NCBI RefSeq assembly: GCF_014042345.1 | Contig: NZ_JACEZT010000008.1 | Location: forward strand, 186,001-250,000 | Length of the DNA stretch: 64,000 bases | Source: Rugamonas brunnea | Lineage (GTDB): Bacteria; Pseudomonadota; Gammaproteobacteria; Burkholderiales; Burkholderiaceae_D | Direction of reading: 5' to 3' | Part shown: piece after piece, positions 48,588 to 56,202 of the stretch | Position numbering within the stretch: position 1 is the stretch's first letter | Layout: each line of letters starts with the position of its first letter | Made by a program: the position numbers and the translations under genes | The notes under the pieces: model-generated | The model's database searches: none | Seen by the model: only the letters and a program-made list of their open reading frames with translations | Told to the model about the DNA's origin: nothing

Positions 48588-49586
48588 TCAGGCCGTCTCG
48601 TGCTGCTCCTGCAGGAACTGCGCGTAGGAGAACAGCGGACCGTCGAAGTAATGCTGGGGCAGCGGGAACAGCGCCCAGTAATAGGCTTCCCTGCCATGGC
48701 AGACCTGGGCCGGCTGGCAGTAGCGGTGCCAGTGCTCGCCCACGGCGCTCGAATACATGCCGTCGCCGTCGGCGTCGCAGAAGAACGGGATCACGCGCCG
48801 TTCCTCCAGCGCGTTCAGCAGCGAGGGCGGCGCCTCGCTGTCGCGCGCGATCTCGTACTGGGCGCTCATGCCCTGTTCCGTCTCGATCATCATCAGCGTC
48901 GGACGGCCGGCCTTGTCGAAGAACAGGATGCCGGTCGGGTTGGGGAAGATGTAGTGTTCGACGAAGCCCTTGCTGCGGCTCAGTTCCTCGACCAGCTGCA
49001 CCAGCGCCGGGTCGCCCAGGAACTGGTAGTTGTGCAGCACCACCAGCTCGCGCAGCGTTTCCGACTGCTCCGCGAAGTAGGCCTTCTGCAGGGCGGCGAT
49101 CTCGATTTCCAGGATGTCGAGCGCGTTGTCGTCGCTCTTTTTGATGTAGCGGTCGATCAGGCCGCGGTTGAAGGCGGTGACGGCGATCTTCTCGTCGGCC
49201 GCGCCGGTGAACAGGATCTTCTTGCACGGCAGGTGCTGCACGGCCTGGCAGAATTCCAGCCCGTTCATCTGCGGCATCGAATAATCGACCACCAGCACGG
49301 ACGGGGTGGCGAAGCGCTGGCGCTGCTCGCTGATGCGGTAGATGCGCTCCAGGTCCAGCGCCACGTTGCACTGGTCGGGCGGCTGGTTTTGGGTGTCGAA
49401 ATTGACGTGCAGCGGCACGTCGTCGTGGGGCTGGCTTTGGGTCAGCCAGTCCAGCGCCACGCTGGTGTCATGGAAGGTCTTGCTGGCGAGCATGGGGTCG
49501 AGCTGGAACGACAGGCTTTTCAGGAACGAGTCGCTGTCGTCCACCAGGACGGTCAGGGTGGGATGGGCATAAACGGGCAGTTGCAT
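48588..49586 (-). CDS. jqsR: LqsR/JqsR-like response regulator
   Basis: 332-aa response regulator of alpha-hydroxyketone signalling. The receiver has the acidic pair LVDDSD at residues 15-19 but its phospho-acceptor is Asp101 in VLVVDYSMPQMNG, with about 45 extra residues between; the lysine/threonine switch is in ILFTGAADE and YIKKSDD. Legionella LqsR likewise has its aspartate near residue 108. The C-terminal half (about 170-332) is not a known DNA-binding domain; it contains FPNPTGILFFDKAGRPTLMM and an aromatic tail. It is 14 bp downstream of the kinase gene, forming a two-gene operon. Confidence 0.85.
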   Translation of the reverse strand: MQLPVYAHPTLTVLVDDSDSFLKSLSFQLDPMLASKTFHDTSVALDWLTQSQPHDDVPLHVNFDTQNQPPDQCNVALDLERIYRISEQRQRFATPSVLVVDYSMPQMNGLEFCQAVQHLPCKKILFTGAADEKIAVTAFNRGLIDRYIKKSDDNALDILEIEIAALQKAYFAEQSETLRELVVLHNYQFLGDPALVQLVEELSRSKGFVEHYIFPNPTGILFFDKAGRPTLMMIETEQGMSAQYEIARDSEAPPSLLNALEERRVIPFFCDADGDGMYSSAVGEHWHRYCQPAQVCHGREAYYWALFPLPQHYFDGPLFSYAQFLQEQHETA

Positions 49587-49600
49587 GGTTCACCTAAGTT

Positions 49601-50866
49601 TTACAGTCCGCTAGACGTGGGAAATTCCAGGACAAAGATCGCGTAGGCGGTTTCCCGCGAGACACAACGAATAGTAGCATCCCAAGCCTCCATGATTTCT
49701 TTACATAACGCAAGTCCGATGCCGGTGCCGTTATGCGCGGGATAGGAATAAAAGCGGCGGAAGATCAGCGGCAGCTGGCGTGGCGCCACGCCGCAGGCCG
49801 TGTCGATGAACAGCAGGCGCGGCGTGGGTCGGGCGCCGTCGATCACGATGCGCACCCGGCCCTTGCCGGCGCGGTGGATGGCCTTGAGGGCGTTGCGCAA
49901 TAAGTTGAGCAGGATCACCACGGTCAGCTCGCTTTGCCCGGGAAAACGGAAATTGTGCCGCAGCTCGCACACCACGGCCTGGCGCTGGGCCGCGCTGGTG
50001 AACGGATAGCGCGCCAGCACCGCTTCCACCGCATCGCCCATGCACACGGATTCCGTGGGCCGCAGGTTGCGGTTGACGGCCGTGGCGCTGAGCAGGAACA
50101 GGTCGATCATGTGGTGCATATGGCGCACTTCGAACTGGATGCGGCCCAGCGCGTCCAGGCGGTGGGCGCGATCGGCGCCGGCCGCGCTGCGCGCCAGCCG
50201 GCCCAGGCCGCGCACGTTGGCGTCCACGCTGGCCAGCGGGGTGCGCAATTCGTGCGCCACCGTGGCCAGGCCAGCCCCCAGGCCGGCCAGCTTTTCCTGC
50301 TCCAGCACGTCGCGGCTGACCTTGGCGACCGACAGCACGGCGATGGTGAACCAGTGGATAGGCAATTGCTGCAGCACGCTGCGGCTCAGCAGGATGTCGC
50401 CGTGGCCGGGCACCACCACGGCCAGGCAGGCGGCCACTGTGCCGGCCACGTAGGCGCGGCAGGCCAGGCCCGTGTCGAAGTGGAACAGCACCACCAGCGC
50501 GATCAGCAGCGATTCGCCCCACACACCCGAGGCATGGTTCATCAGAAACATATAGCTGAAGAAGAAGGAAAACACGTAGCTCAGCGTCAGCAGCAGGTAG
50601 CGCTCCAGCCAGCGCCGGCTGAAATGGCGTGCCCACAGCCCCAATGCGCACAGCACGAGGCCGATTCCGCGCAAGGGCAGGCTGTCGTACTCCTGCGGAA
50701 AGAAGTTGTGCCAGATGACGTAATACAGCGGCATGCCCACCGTGCCCATGGCCGCCAGCACCAGCACGCGCGCGGTGGCGTGCTCCTGGTGGCAGTGGTA
50801 ACGGCGCAGCGACAGCAGCAGGCGGTGGCGCCATTGCTTCCAGTGCGCATACGGAGAGAGGGTCAT
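49601..50866 (-). CDS. jqsS: LqsS/JqsS-like sensor histidine kinase
   Basis: 421-aa membrane kinase expected to sense the alpha-hydroxyketone made by JqsA. Six hydrophobic spans (about 35-185) form a CqsS/LqsS-like sensor without a large periplasmic domain. The H-box VAHELRTPLASV places the phospho-accepting histidine at residue 205, followed by N-box LLNLLRNALKAIH and G-boxes DTACGVAP and GTGIGLALCKEIMEAW. Like LqsS, it lacks the receiver domain carried by CqsS. It is divergent from jqsA across 158 bp. Confidence 0.87.
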   Translation of the reverse strand: MTLSPYAHWKQWRHRLLLSLRRYHCHQEHATARVLVLAAMGTVGMPLYYVIWHNFFPQEYDSLPLRGIGLVLCALGLWARHFSRRWLERYLLLTLSYVFSFFFSYMFLMNHASGVWGESLLIALVVLFHFDTGLACRAYVAGTVAACLAVVVPGHGDILLSRSVLQQLPIHWFTIAVLSVAKVSRDVLEQEKLAGLGAGLATVAHELRTPLASVDANVRGLGRLARSAAGADRAHRLDALGRIQFEVRHMHHMIDLFLLSATAVNRNLRPTESVCMGDAVEAVLARYPFTSAAQRQAVVCELRHNFRFPGQSELTVVILLNLLRNALKAIHRAGKGRVRIVIDGARPTPRLLFIDTACGVAPRQLPLIFRRFYSYPAHNGTGIGLALCKEIMEAWDATIRCVSRETAYAIFVLEFPTSSGL

Positions 50867-50936
50867 GGCCGTTTGATTTTTATCAAAATTTCATCTTCCT
50901 CCAAAATTACAACGGCGCAGGGGCTTTTGACCGTAC

Positions 50937-50954
50937 GGTTGATCCGCATCAACC
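50937..50954. promoter_or_regulatory. Dyad operator candidate between jqsS and jqsA
   Basis: Perfect inverted repeat GGTTGA-N6-TCAACC about 70 bp upstream of the jqsA ATG and 70 bp upstream of jqsS, immediately after a -35-like TTGACC (50927-50932). It is the only strong dyad in the 158-bp divergent spacer. No regulator is assigned. Confidence 0.5.
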
Positions 50955-51024
50955 CTATTTTGTAACAAAACGGCAATGTCTTGGGCGTAGTGCAAATAAA
51001 ACAACCATTTCAAAGAGGAAAATT

Positions 51025-52281
51025 ATGTCCACTGCTATCGCCCCGGCCTCAGCCCCCGCCCGTGCGCGCCTGGCTGCCGCCGAACACAATTTGCCCGACT
51101 ACGTCACCTGCCGTATGGATGCCCACTATGTGACCCGCATCGAACAACTGCTGGGTGGCGAGCATCCGCACGCCTGGCAACCGACGCCGGCCGGCGCTAT
51201 CTTCCTGGCCGGGAATGACTATCTGTGCCTGGGGGGCGAGCCCGCCCTGGTGCGGGCCCAGGCCAACCGGCTGGCCGGCGGCGCCGCGCTGCTGATGTCG
51301 GCCGTTTACCTGCAAGAGGGCAGCCCGCAGCACCGGCTGGAACACAAGTTCGCGCGCCTGATGGGGGCCGAGGACGGCATCCTGACCCAGTCCGGCTGGG
51401 CCGCCAACGTGGGGCTGGTGCAATGCCTGGCCGGTCCCGGTGTACCCGTGTTCCTGGACATGCAAGCCCATGCCTCGCTATGGGAAGGCGTGCAATCGGC
51501 CGGCGCCGAAGCCATCTCCTTCCTGCACAACGACCTGGAGCACCTGCGGCGCCAGGTGAGCCGGCACGGGCCGGGCATCATCGCTGTCGATGCGCTGTAC
51601 AGCACAAACGGCAGCGTGGCCCCGCTGGCCGGGCTGGTGGAGCTGGCCGAGCGCACCGGCTGCCTGCTGGTGGTCGACGAGTCGCACTCGCTCGGTACCC
51701 ATGGCCCGCGCGGGGCCGGGCTGGTGGCGCAACTGGACCTGGCCGAGCGCGTGCACTTCCGCACCGCGTCGCTGGCCAAGGCGTTTGCGGGCCGCGCCGG
51801 CATCATCACCTGCTCCAGCAAATTCAAGGGCTATTTCCTGTCCGAGTCGCGCCCGGCTATTTTCAGTTCCTGCCTGCTGGAGCATGAATTGGCCTGGTTC
51901 GACGCGGCCATTGACTTCGTGGCGGCGGCCGACGACCGGCGCGCCGCGCTGGCCGGCATCGCCGCGCGCGTGCGCAGCGGGCTCGATGCGCTGGGCTACA
52001 ACGTCAGCGACGGCACCGAGCAGATCATCGCGCTCGAACCGGGCACCGAACCGCGCACGCTGGCGCTGCGCAAGGCGCTGGAGCGCCAGGGCGTGTACGG
52101 CGCCATGTTCTGTGCCCCGGCCACGGCCAAGAACCGCGCGCTGGTGCGGCTGACCCTGAACGCGCAACTGGACGCGGCGCAGGAGGCGCGGATACTGGCC
52201 GGCTGCGCCGCCATCCGCGAGCAGGTGGAACTGGAGAGCTGGTCGTCCAGCCGCCGCTCGCGCCGGCTGGCGCTGGTCTAA
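51025..52281 (+). CDS. jqsA: CqsA/LqsA-type alpha-hydroxyketone autoinducer synthase
   Basis: 418-aa pyridoxal-phosphate enzyme of the alpha-oxoamine synthase family, expected to join an acyl-CoA to an amino-acid-derived unit to give an alpha-hydroxyketone signal. GNDYLCLGGEP, TQSGWAANVGLV, LVVDESHSLGTHGP with the cofactor aspartate, and TASLAKAFAGRAG with the Schiff-base Lys252 are visible. It could be mistaken for AONS/KBL (BioF, Kbl), but the adjacent LqsS- and LqsR-like genes and the CqsA-like ends favour autoinducer synthase. AGAGG at 51015-51019 precedes the ATG. A truncated haemoglobin follows. Confidence 0.88.
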   Translation: MSTAIAPASAPARARLAAAEHNLPDYVTCRMDAHYVTRIEQLLGGEHPHAWQPTPAGAIFLAGNDYLCLGGEPALVRAQANRLAGGAALLMSAVYLQEGSPQHRLEHKFARLMGAEDGILTQSGWAANVGLVQCLAGPGVPVFLDMQAHASLWEGVQSAGAEAISFLHNDLEHLRRQVSRHGPGIIAVDALYSTNGSVAPLAGLVELAERTGCLLVVDESHSLGTHGPRGAGLVAQLDLAERVHFRTASLAKAFAGRAGIITCSSKFKGYFLSESRPAIFSSCLLEHELAWFDAAIDFVAAADDRRAALAGIAARVRSGLDALGYNVSDGTEQIIALEPGTEPRTLALRKALERQGVYGAMFCAPATAKNRALVRLTLNAQLDAAQEARILAGCAAIREQVELESWSSSRRSRRLALV

Positions 52282-52344
52282 GACCATCGCCCACCCCATC
52301 GCGCACCGCAACCGGCCATGGCTGCGGTGCGCTATGATGGCGGT

Positions 52345-52734
52345 ATGACTGAACCTCAAACTCTCTACGAAGTGATCGGCGGCGAAACGCGCGTGCGCGA
52401 GATGGTCGACCGGTTTTACGACCTAATGGAACTGGAGCCGGAGTTCGCGCTGCTGCGCGCCACGCACCCGCCATCGCTGGACAACGCGCGCGACCGCCTG
52501 TTCTGGTTCCTGTCCGGCTGGATGGGCGGGCCGGACGCCTACATCGAACGCTTCGGCCACCCGCGCCTGCGGGCCCGCCACATGCCGTTCGCCATCGGCA
52601 CCCAGGAACGCGACCAGTGGCTGCGCGCCATGGCGTGGGCCATGGAGGACGTGGGCATTCCCGAAGACCTGCGGCTGCGGTTGATGGAGTCGTTCTACCA
52701 GACGGCCGACTGGATGCGCAACAAGCCGGATTGA
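52345..52734 (+). CDS. Group II truncated haemoglobin
   Basis: 129-aa globin with the 2-on-2 fold, likely handling O2, NO or peroxide. Family marks are YEVIGGETRVREMVDRFYDLM at the start (cited in part: VREMVDRFYDLM), LSGWMGGPDAYIERFGHPRLRARH with the proximal histidine in RARH, and the tryptophan-containing helix QWLRAMAWAMED typical of group II. The ATG at 52345 gives the normal length. The gene follows jqsA by 63 bp and precedes rmuC by 2 bp, so it is probably co-transcribed with rmuC and perhaps jqsA. Confidence 0.92.
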   Translation: MTEPQTLYEVIGGETRVREMVDRFYDLMELEPEFALLRATHPPSLDNARDRLFWFLSGWMGGPDAYIERFGHPRLRARHMPFAIGTQERDQWLRAMAWAMEDVGIPEDLRLRLMESFYQTADWMRNKPD

Positions 52735-52736
52735 CC

Positions 52737-54092
52737 ATGACCACCATCGAATTTGCCGTGCTGCTGGCCGTGGGCCTCGTCGTGCTGGCGCTGCAGGTGC
52801 TGGCGCTGCTGCGCGCGCGCGCAGGGGCGGGCGCAGGGCCGGGTGAGGCCGGACTGGCTGAACGCATCGAGCGCGTGGAACGGGAAGTGCGCATGCAATT
52901 GCAGGCCACGGCCCAGGCCAGCCGCCAGGACATGGCGCAGTTGCTGGCGCAGGCGCAGGCCGCCAGCGCCCAGCAACTGGAGGCGATGCGGCGCCAGATC
53001 GACAACCAGGGGCAGAGCGGGCGCGAGGAACAGGCGCAAAGCCTGAAGCGCTTTGGCGAGAGCATGAACCTGGCCCTGATCCGGCTCACGGAATCGAACG
53101 CGCAGCGCATGCTGGAAGTGCGCGCCACGCTGGAAGAGAAGATCCGCGACCTGCAAGCCGACAACGGCGCCCGGCTGGAGGAGATGCGCAAGACGGTCGA
53201 TGAGAAGCTGCACGCGACGCTGGAATCGCGTTTGTCGGCCTCGTTCCAGCAAGTGTCGGAGCGGCTGGAGCGGGTGCACCAGGGCTTGGGCGAGATGCAG
53301 CAGCTGGCGCTGGGCGTGGGCGACTTGAAGCGGGTGCTGACCAACGTGAAGACGCGCGGCACCTGGGGCGAGGTGCAGCTGGAGATGCTGCTGGAGCAGG
53401 TGCTCACACCCGAGCAGTATGCGCGCAACGTGGAGACCATCGCCGGCAGCGGCGCGCGCGTGGAGTTCGCGCTGCGCCTGCCGGGCCACGTGGAGGGCGG
53501 CCCGCCGGTATGGATGCCGATCGACGCCAAGTTCCCCAAGGAGCAGTACGAGCGGCTGCTGGAAGCGGCCGACCGGGCCGACGCCGACGGTGTGGCGGCG
53601 GCCGGGCGCGAACTGGAACGGGCCGTGCGCGGCGAAGCGAAGACCATCGCCGACAAATACCTGGCGCCGCCGCACACGACGGACTTCGCCATTCTGTTCC
53701 TGCCCACCGAAGGCTTGTACGCGGAAGTGATGCGCCGTCCCGGCCTGGCCGACGAACTGCAGCGCGTGAACCGCGTGAGCATCGCCGGCCCGTCCACGCT
53801 GTCGGCCCTGCTCAACAGCCTGCAGATGGGCTTCCGCACGCTGGCGCTGGAAAAGCGCTCGTCGGAGGTGTGGCAGGTGCTGGGCGCCGTGAAGACGGAG
53901 TTCGCCAAGTTCGGCGACGTGCTGTCGGCCACCAAGCTGACGCTGGAGCGGGCCGCCAAGAACATCGAATCGGCCGAGACGCGCAGCCGCCAGATGGCGC
54001 GCAAGCTCAAGTCGGTGGAGGCCTTGCCCAGCGAGGCGGCCCAGCTGCTGCTGGGGCCGGACCAGGATGTGAACGAATCGGAAGTGGCGTAG
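52737..54092 (+). CDS. rmuC: DNA recombination protein RmuC homologue
   Basis: 451-aa protein with one N-terminal span (FAVLLAVGLVVLALQVLALL), a long coiled coil (about 40-190) and the RmuC core (about 195-380) with GTWGEVQLEMLLEQVL and the nuclease-like WMPIDAKFPKEQYERLLEA. RmuC limits sequence inversions in E. coli and is thought to carry a PD-(D/E)xK-type nuclease fold. The start at 52737 is 2 bp after the haemoglobin stop. Confidence 0.92.
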   Translation: MTTIEFAVLLAVGLVVLALQVLALLRARAGAGAGPGEAGLAERIERVEREVRMQLQATAQASRQDMAQLLAQAQAASAQQLEAMRRQIDNQGQSGREEQAQSLKRFGESMNLALIRLTESNAQRMLEVRATLEEKIRDLQADNGARLEEMRKTVDEKLHATLESRLSASFQQVSERLERVHQGLGEMQQLALGVGDLKRVLTNVKTRGTWGEVQLEMLLEQVLTPEQYARNVETIAGSGARVEFALRLPGHVEGGPPVWMPIDAKFPKEQYERLLEAADRADADGVAAAGRELERAVRGEAKTIADKYLAPPHTTDFAILFLPTEGLYAEVMRRPGLADELQRVNRVSIAGPSTLSALLNSLQMGFRTLALEKRSSEVWQVLGAVKTEFAKFGDVLSATKLTLERAAKNIESAETRSRQMARKLKSVEALPSEAAQLLLGPDQDVNESEVA

Positions 54093-54138
54093 CAGGCGTA
54101 GTAGCTGCGCTGAGAGTACAGCGGTAAGGATCACCAGA

Positions 54139-54152
54139 GGGGACGTATCCCC
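54139..54152 (+). terminator. Possible weak terminator after rmuC
   Basis: GGGGA-CGTA-TCCCC hairpin followed, after five bases, by TTTTT. The stem is short, so function is doubtful. Confidence 0.35.
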
Positions 54153-54178
54153 CGATGTTTTTCTGAACGGAGACTGTC

Positions 54179-56173
54179 ATGCCTGTTCGTAGCCCGGATT
54201 TCTCGTCGCTGGCCATGCCGGCCGTGCGGCGCAACAAGATCGTGAGCGCGGCCGACGCTGTCGGTTTGATCCGCGACGGCGACACCATCGCCAGCGGCGG
54301 CTTTGTCGGCGTGGGCTTCGCGGAGAACATCGCGGTGGCGCTGGAGCGGCGCTTCCTCTCGCCCGATGGCGGTGGCCATCCGCGCGACCTGACGCTGGTG
54401 TACGCGGCCGGGCAGGGCGACGGCAAGGAGCGCGGGCTCAACCACCTGGCCCACGAGGGCATGCTCAAGCGTGTGGTGGGCGGGCATTGGGGACTGGTGC
54501 CCAAGCTGCAGCAACTGGCCACGTCCAACAAGATCGAAGCGTACAACCTACCGCAGGGCGTGATCAGCCAGCTGTTCCGCGACACGGCGGCCGGCAAACC
54601 CGGCCTGCTCACGCACGTGGGCCTGGGTACCTTTGTCGATCCGCGCCACGGCGGCGGCAAGATCAACGAGCGCACCACGGAAGAATTGGTGGAGCTGCTG
54701 ACGGTGGGCGGCAAGGAGCATCTGTTCTACAAGGCCCAGCCCATCCACGTGGGCATCATCCGCGGCACCACGGCCGACGCCAACGGCAACGTGACCATGG
54801 AGCGCGAGGCGCTCACGCTGGAGGCGCTGGCCATCGCCATGGCGGCCCACAATTCGGGCGGCATCGTGATCGTGCAGGTGGAGCGCATCGCGGAGCGGGG
54901 CACGCTGCCGCCCCGCGAGGTCAAGATCCCCGGCATCCTCGTCGATTGTGTGGTGGTGGCCGAGCAGCCCGACTACCACATGCAGACCTTCGCCGAGCCG
55001 TACAGCGCCGCGTTCGCGGGCGAATTGCGGGTGCCATTGGGGACGCTGGCCACTATGGCGCTGTCCGAGCGCAAGATCATCGCGCGCCGCGCGCTGATGG
55101 AGCTCAAGCCCAACCACGTCGTCAACCTCGGCATTGGCATGCCCGAAGGTGTGGCGGCCGTGGCCGCCGAGGAAAAGGTGTTCGACCTGGTGACGCTGAC
55201 GGCGGAGCCGGGCGTGATCGGCGGCTTGCCGGCCGGCGGCCTCAATTTCGGCGCGGCCACCAATGCGGACGCCATCATCGACCAGCCCTACCAGTTCGAT
55301 TTCTACGACGGCGGCGGGCTCGATGTGGCCTTCCTTGGGCTGGCGCAGGCCGACCGCCATGGCAACCTGAACGTGAGCAAATTCGGCGCGCGGCTGGCCG
55401 GCGCCGGGGGCTTCATCAACATCAGCCAGAATGCCAAGAAGGTGGTGTTCGTGGGCACGTTCACGGCCGGCGCGCTGCAGGTGGCCGTGCGCGACGGGCA
55501 GTTGTGCATCCTGCGCGAAGGGCAGGCGCGCAAGTTCGTTGACGAGGTCGAGCACCGCACCTACAGCGGGGAATACGCGCTGCGGCGCGGCCAGAGCGCG
55601 CTGTACGTGACGGAGCGCTGCGTGTTCCGCTTGCAGCCGCAGGGACTGGAGCTGATCGAGATCGCGCCCGGCATCGACCTGGAGCGTGACATTTTGGCCC
55701 ACATGAGCTTCCGGCCCGCCATCAGCGCCGGCCTGAAGACCATGGATGCGCGTATCTTCGGCACGCAGGCGATGGGCTGGCGCGCCGATTTCCTGGCGCG
55801 GCCGCTGGAGGAACGCCTGGTCTACGACCCGCAGCAGCAACTGTTCTTCGCCAATTTCGAGGGCTACGAAGTGGCCGACCGGGCCACCATCGAGGCGATA
55901 CGGGCCCTGGTGGCGCAGCGGCTGGAAGGACTGGGGCGCAAGGTGCCGGCCGTGATCAACTACGACAACTTCTCGATCGCGCCGGATTTGATGGATGATT
56001 ACGTGGCCATGGTGAACGGCCTGCACGAGCGCTATTACAGCAAGGTGACGCGCTTCGCCCACAGCACCTTTATGCGCGCCAGCCTGGGACGGGCGTTCCG
56101 GCGCGCGGCCACCGAGCCGGCGCTGTACGCCGACCCGGCCGAGGCGCTGGCGCGCCTGCAGAAGGACGAATAG
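54179..56173 (+). CDS. Acyl-CoA:acetate/3-ketoacid CoA-transferase with C-terminal extension
   Basis: 664-aa family I CoA-transferase, moving CoA between short-chain acids. Both halves are in one chain: alpha-like (about 20-290; [20 protein letters not shown] in part) and beta-like (about 300-525) with the active-site Glu343 in [10 protein letters not shown]. YdiF/Pct relatives end near residue 530, at the segment [12 protein letters not shown]; here about 130 further residues follow ([38 protein letters not shown]), resembling no domain I can name. GGAGA precedes the ATG. It converges on the mobA-moeA gene with a 29-bp gap. Substrate unknown. Confidence 0.88.
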   Translation: MPVRSPDFSSLAMPAVRRNKIVSAADAVGLIRDGDTIASGGFVGVGFAENIAVALERRFLSPDGGGHPRDLTLVYAAGQGDGKERGLNHLAHEGMLKRVVGGHWGLVPKLQQLATSNKIEAYNLPQGVISQLFRDTAAGKPGLLTHVGLGTFVDPRHGGGKINERTTEELVELLTVGGKEHLFYKAQPIHVGIIRGTTADANGNVTMEREALTLEALAIAMAAHNSGGIVIVQVERIAERGTLPPREVKIPGILVDCVVVAEQPDYHMQTFAEPYSAAFAGELRVPLGTLATMALSERKIIARRALMELKPNHVVNLGIGMPEGVAAVAAEEKVFDLVTLTAEPGVIGGLPAGGLNFGAATNADAIIDQPYQFDFYDGGGLDVAFLGLAQADRHGNLNVSKFGARLAGAGGFINISQNAKKVVFVGTFTAGALQVAVRDGQLCILREGQARKFVDEVEHRTYSGEYALRRGQSALYVTERCVFRLQPQGLELIEIAPGIDLERDILAHMSFRPAISAGLKTMDARIFGTQAMGWRADFLARPLEERLVYDPQQQLFFANFEGYEVADRATIEAIRALVAQRLEGLGRKVPAVINYDNFSIAPDLMDDYVAMVNGLHERYYSKVTRFAHSTFMRASLGRAFRRAATEPALYADPAEALARLQKDE

Positions 56174-56202
56174 GGAGAAATAGGGACGAACAGCGGCGCC
56201 GC

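Noticed and set aside
51025..52281. Annotation of the PLP enzyme as BioF (8-amino-7-oxononanoate synthase) or Kbl
   Set aside because: No other biotin or threonine-catabolism gene is nearby, while LqsS- and LqsR-like genes are adjacent; autoinducer synthase is the better fit, pending phylogeny.
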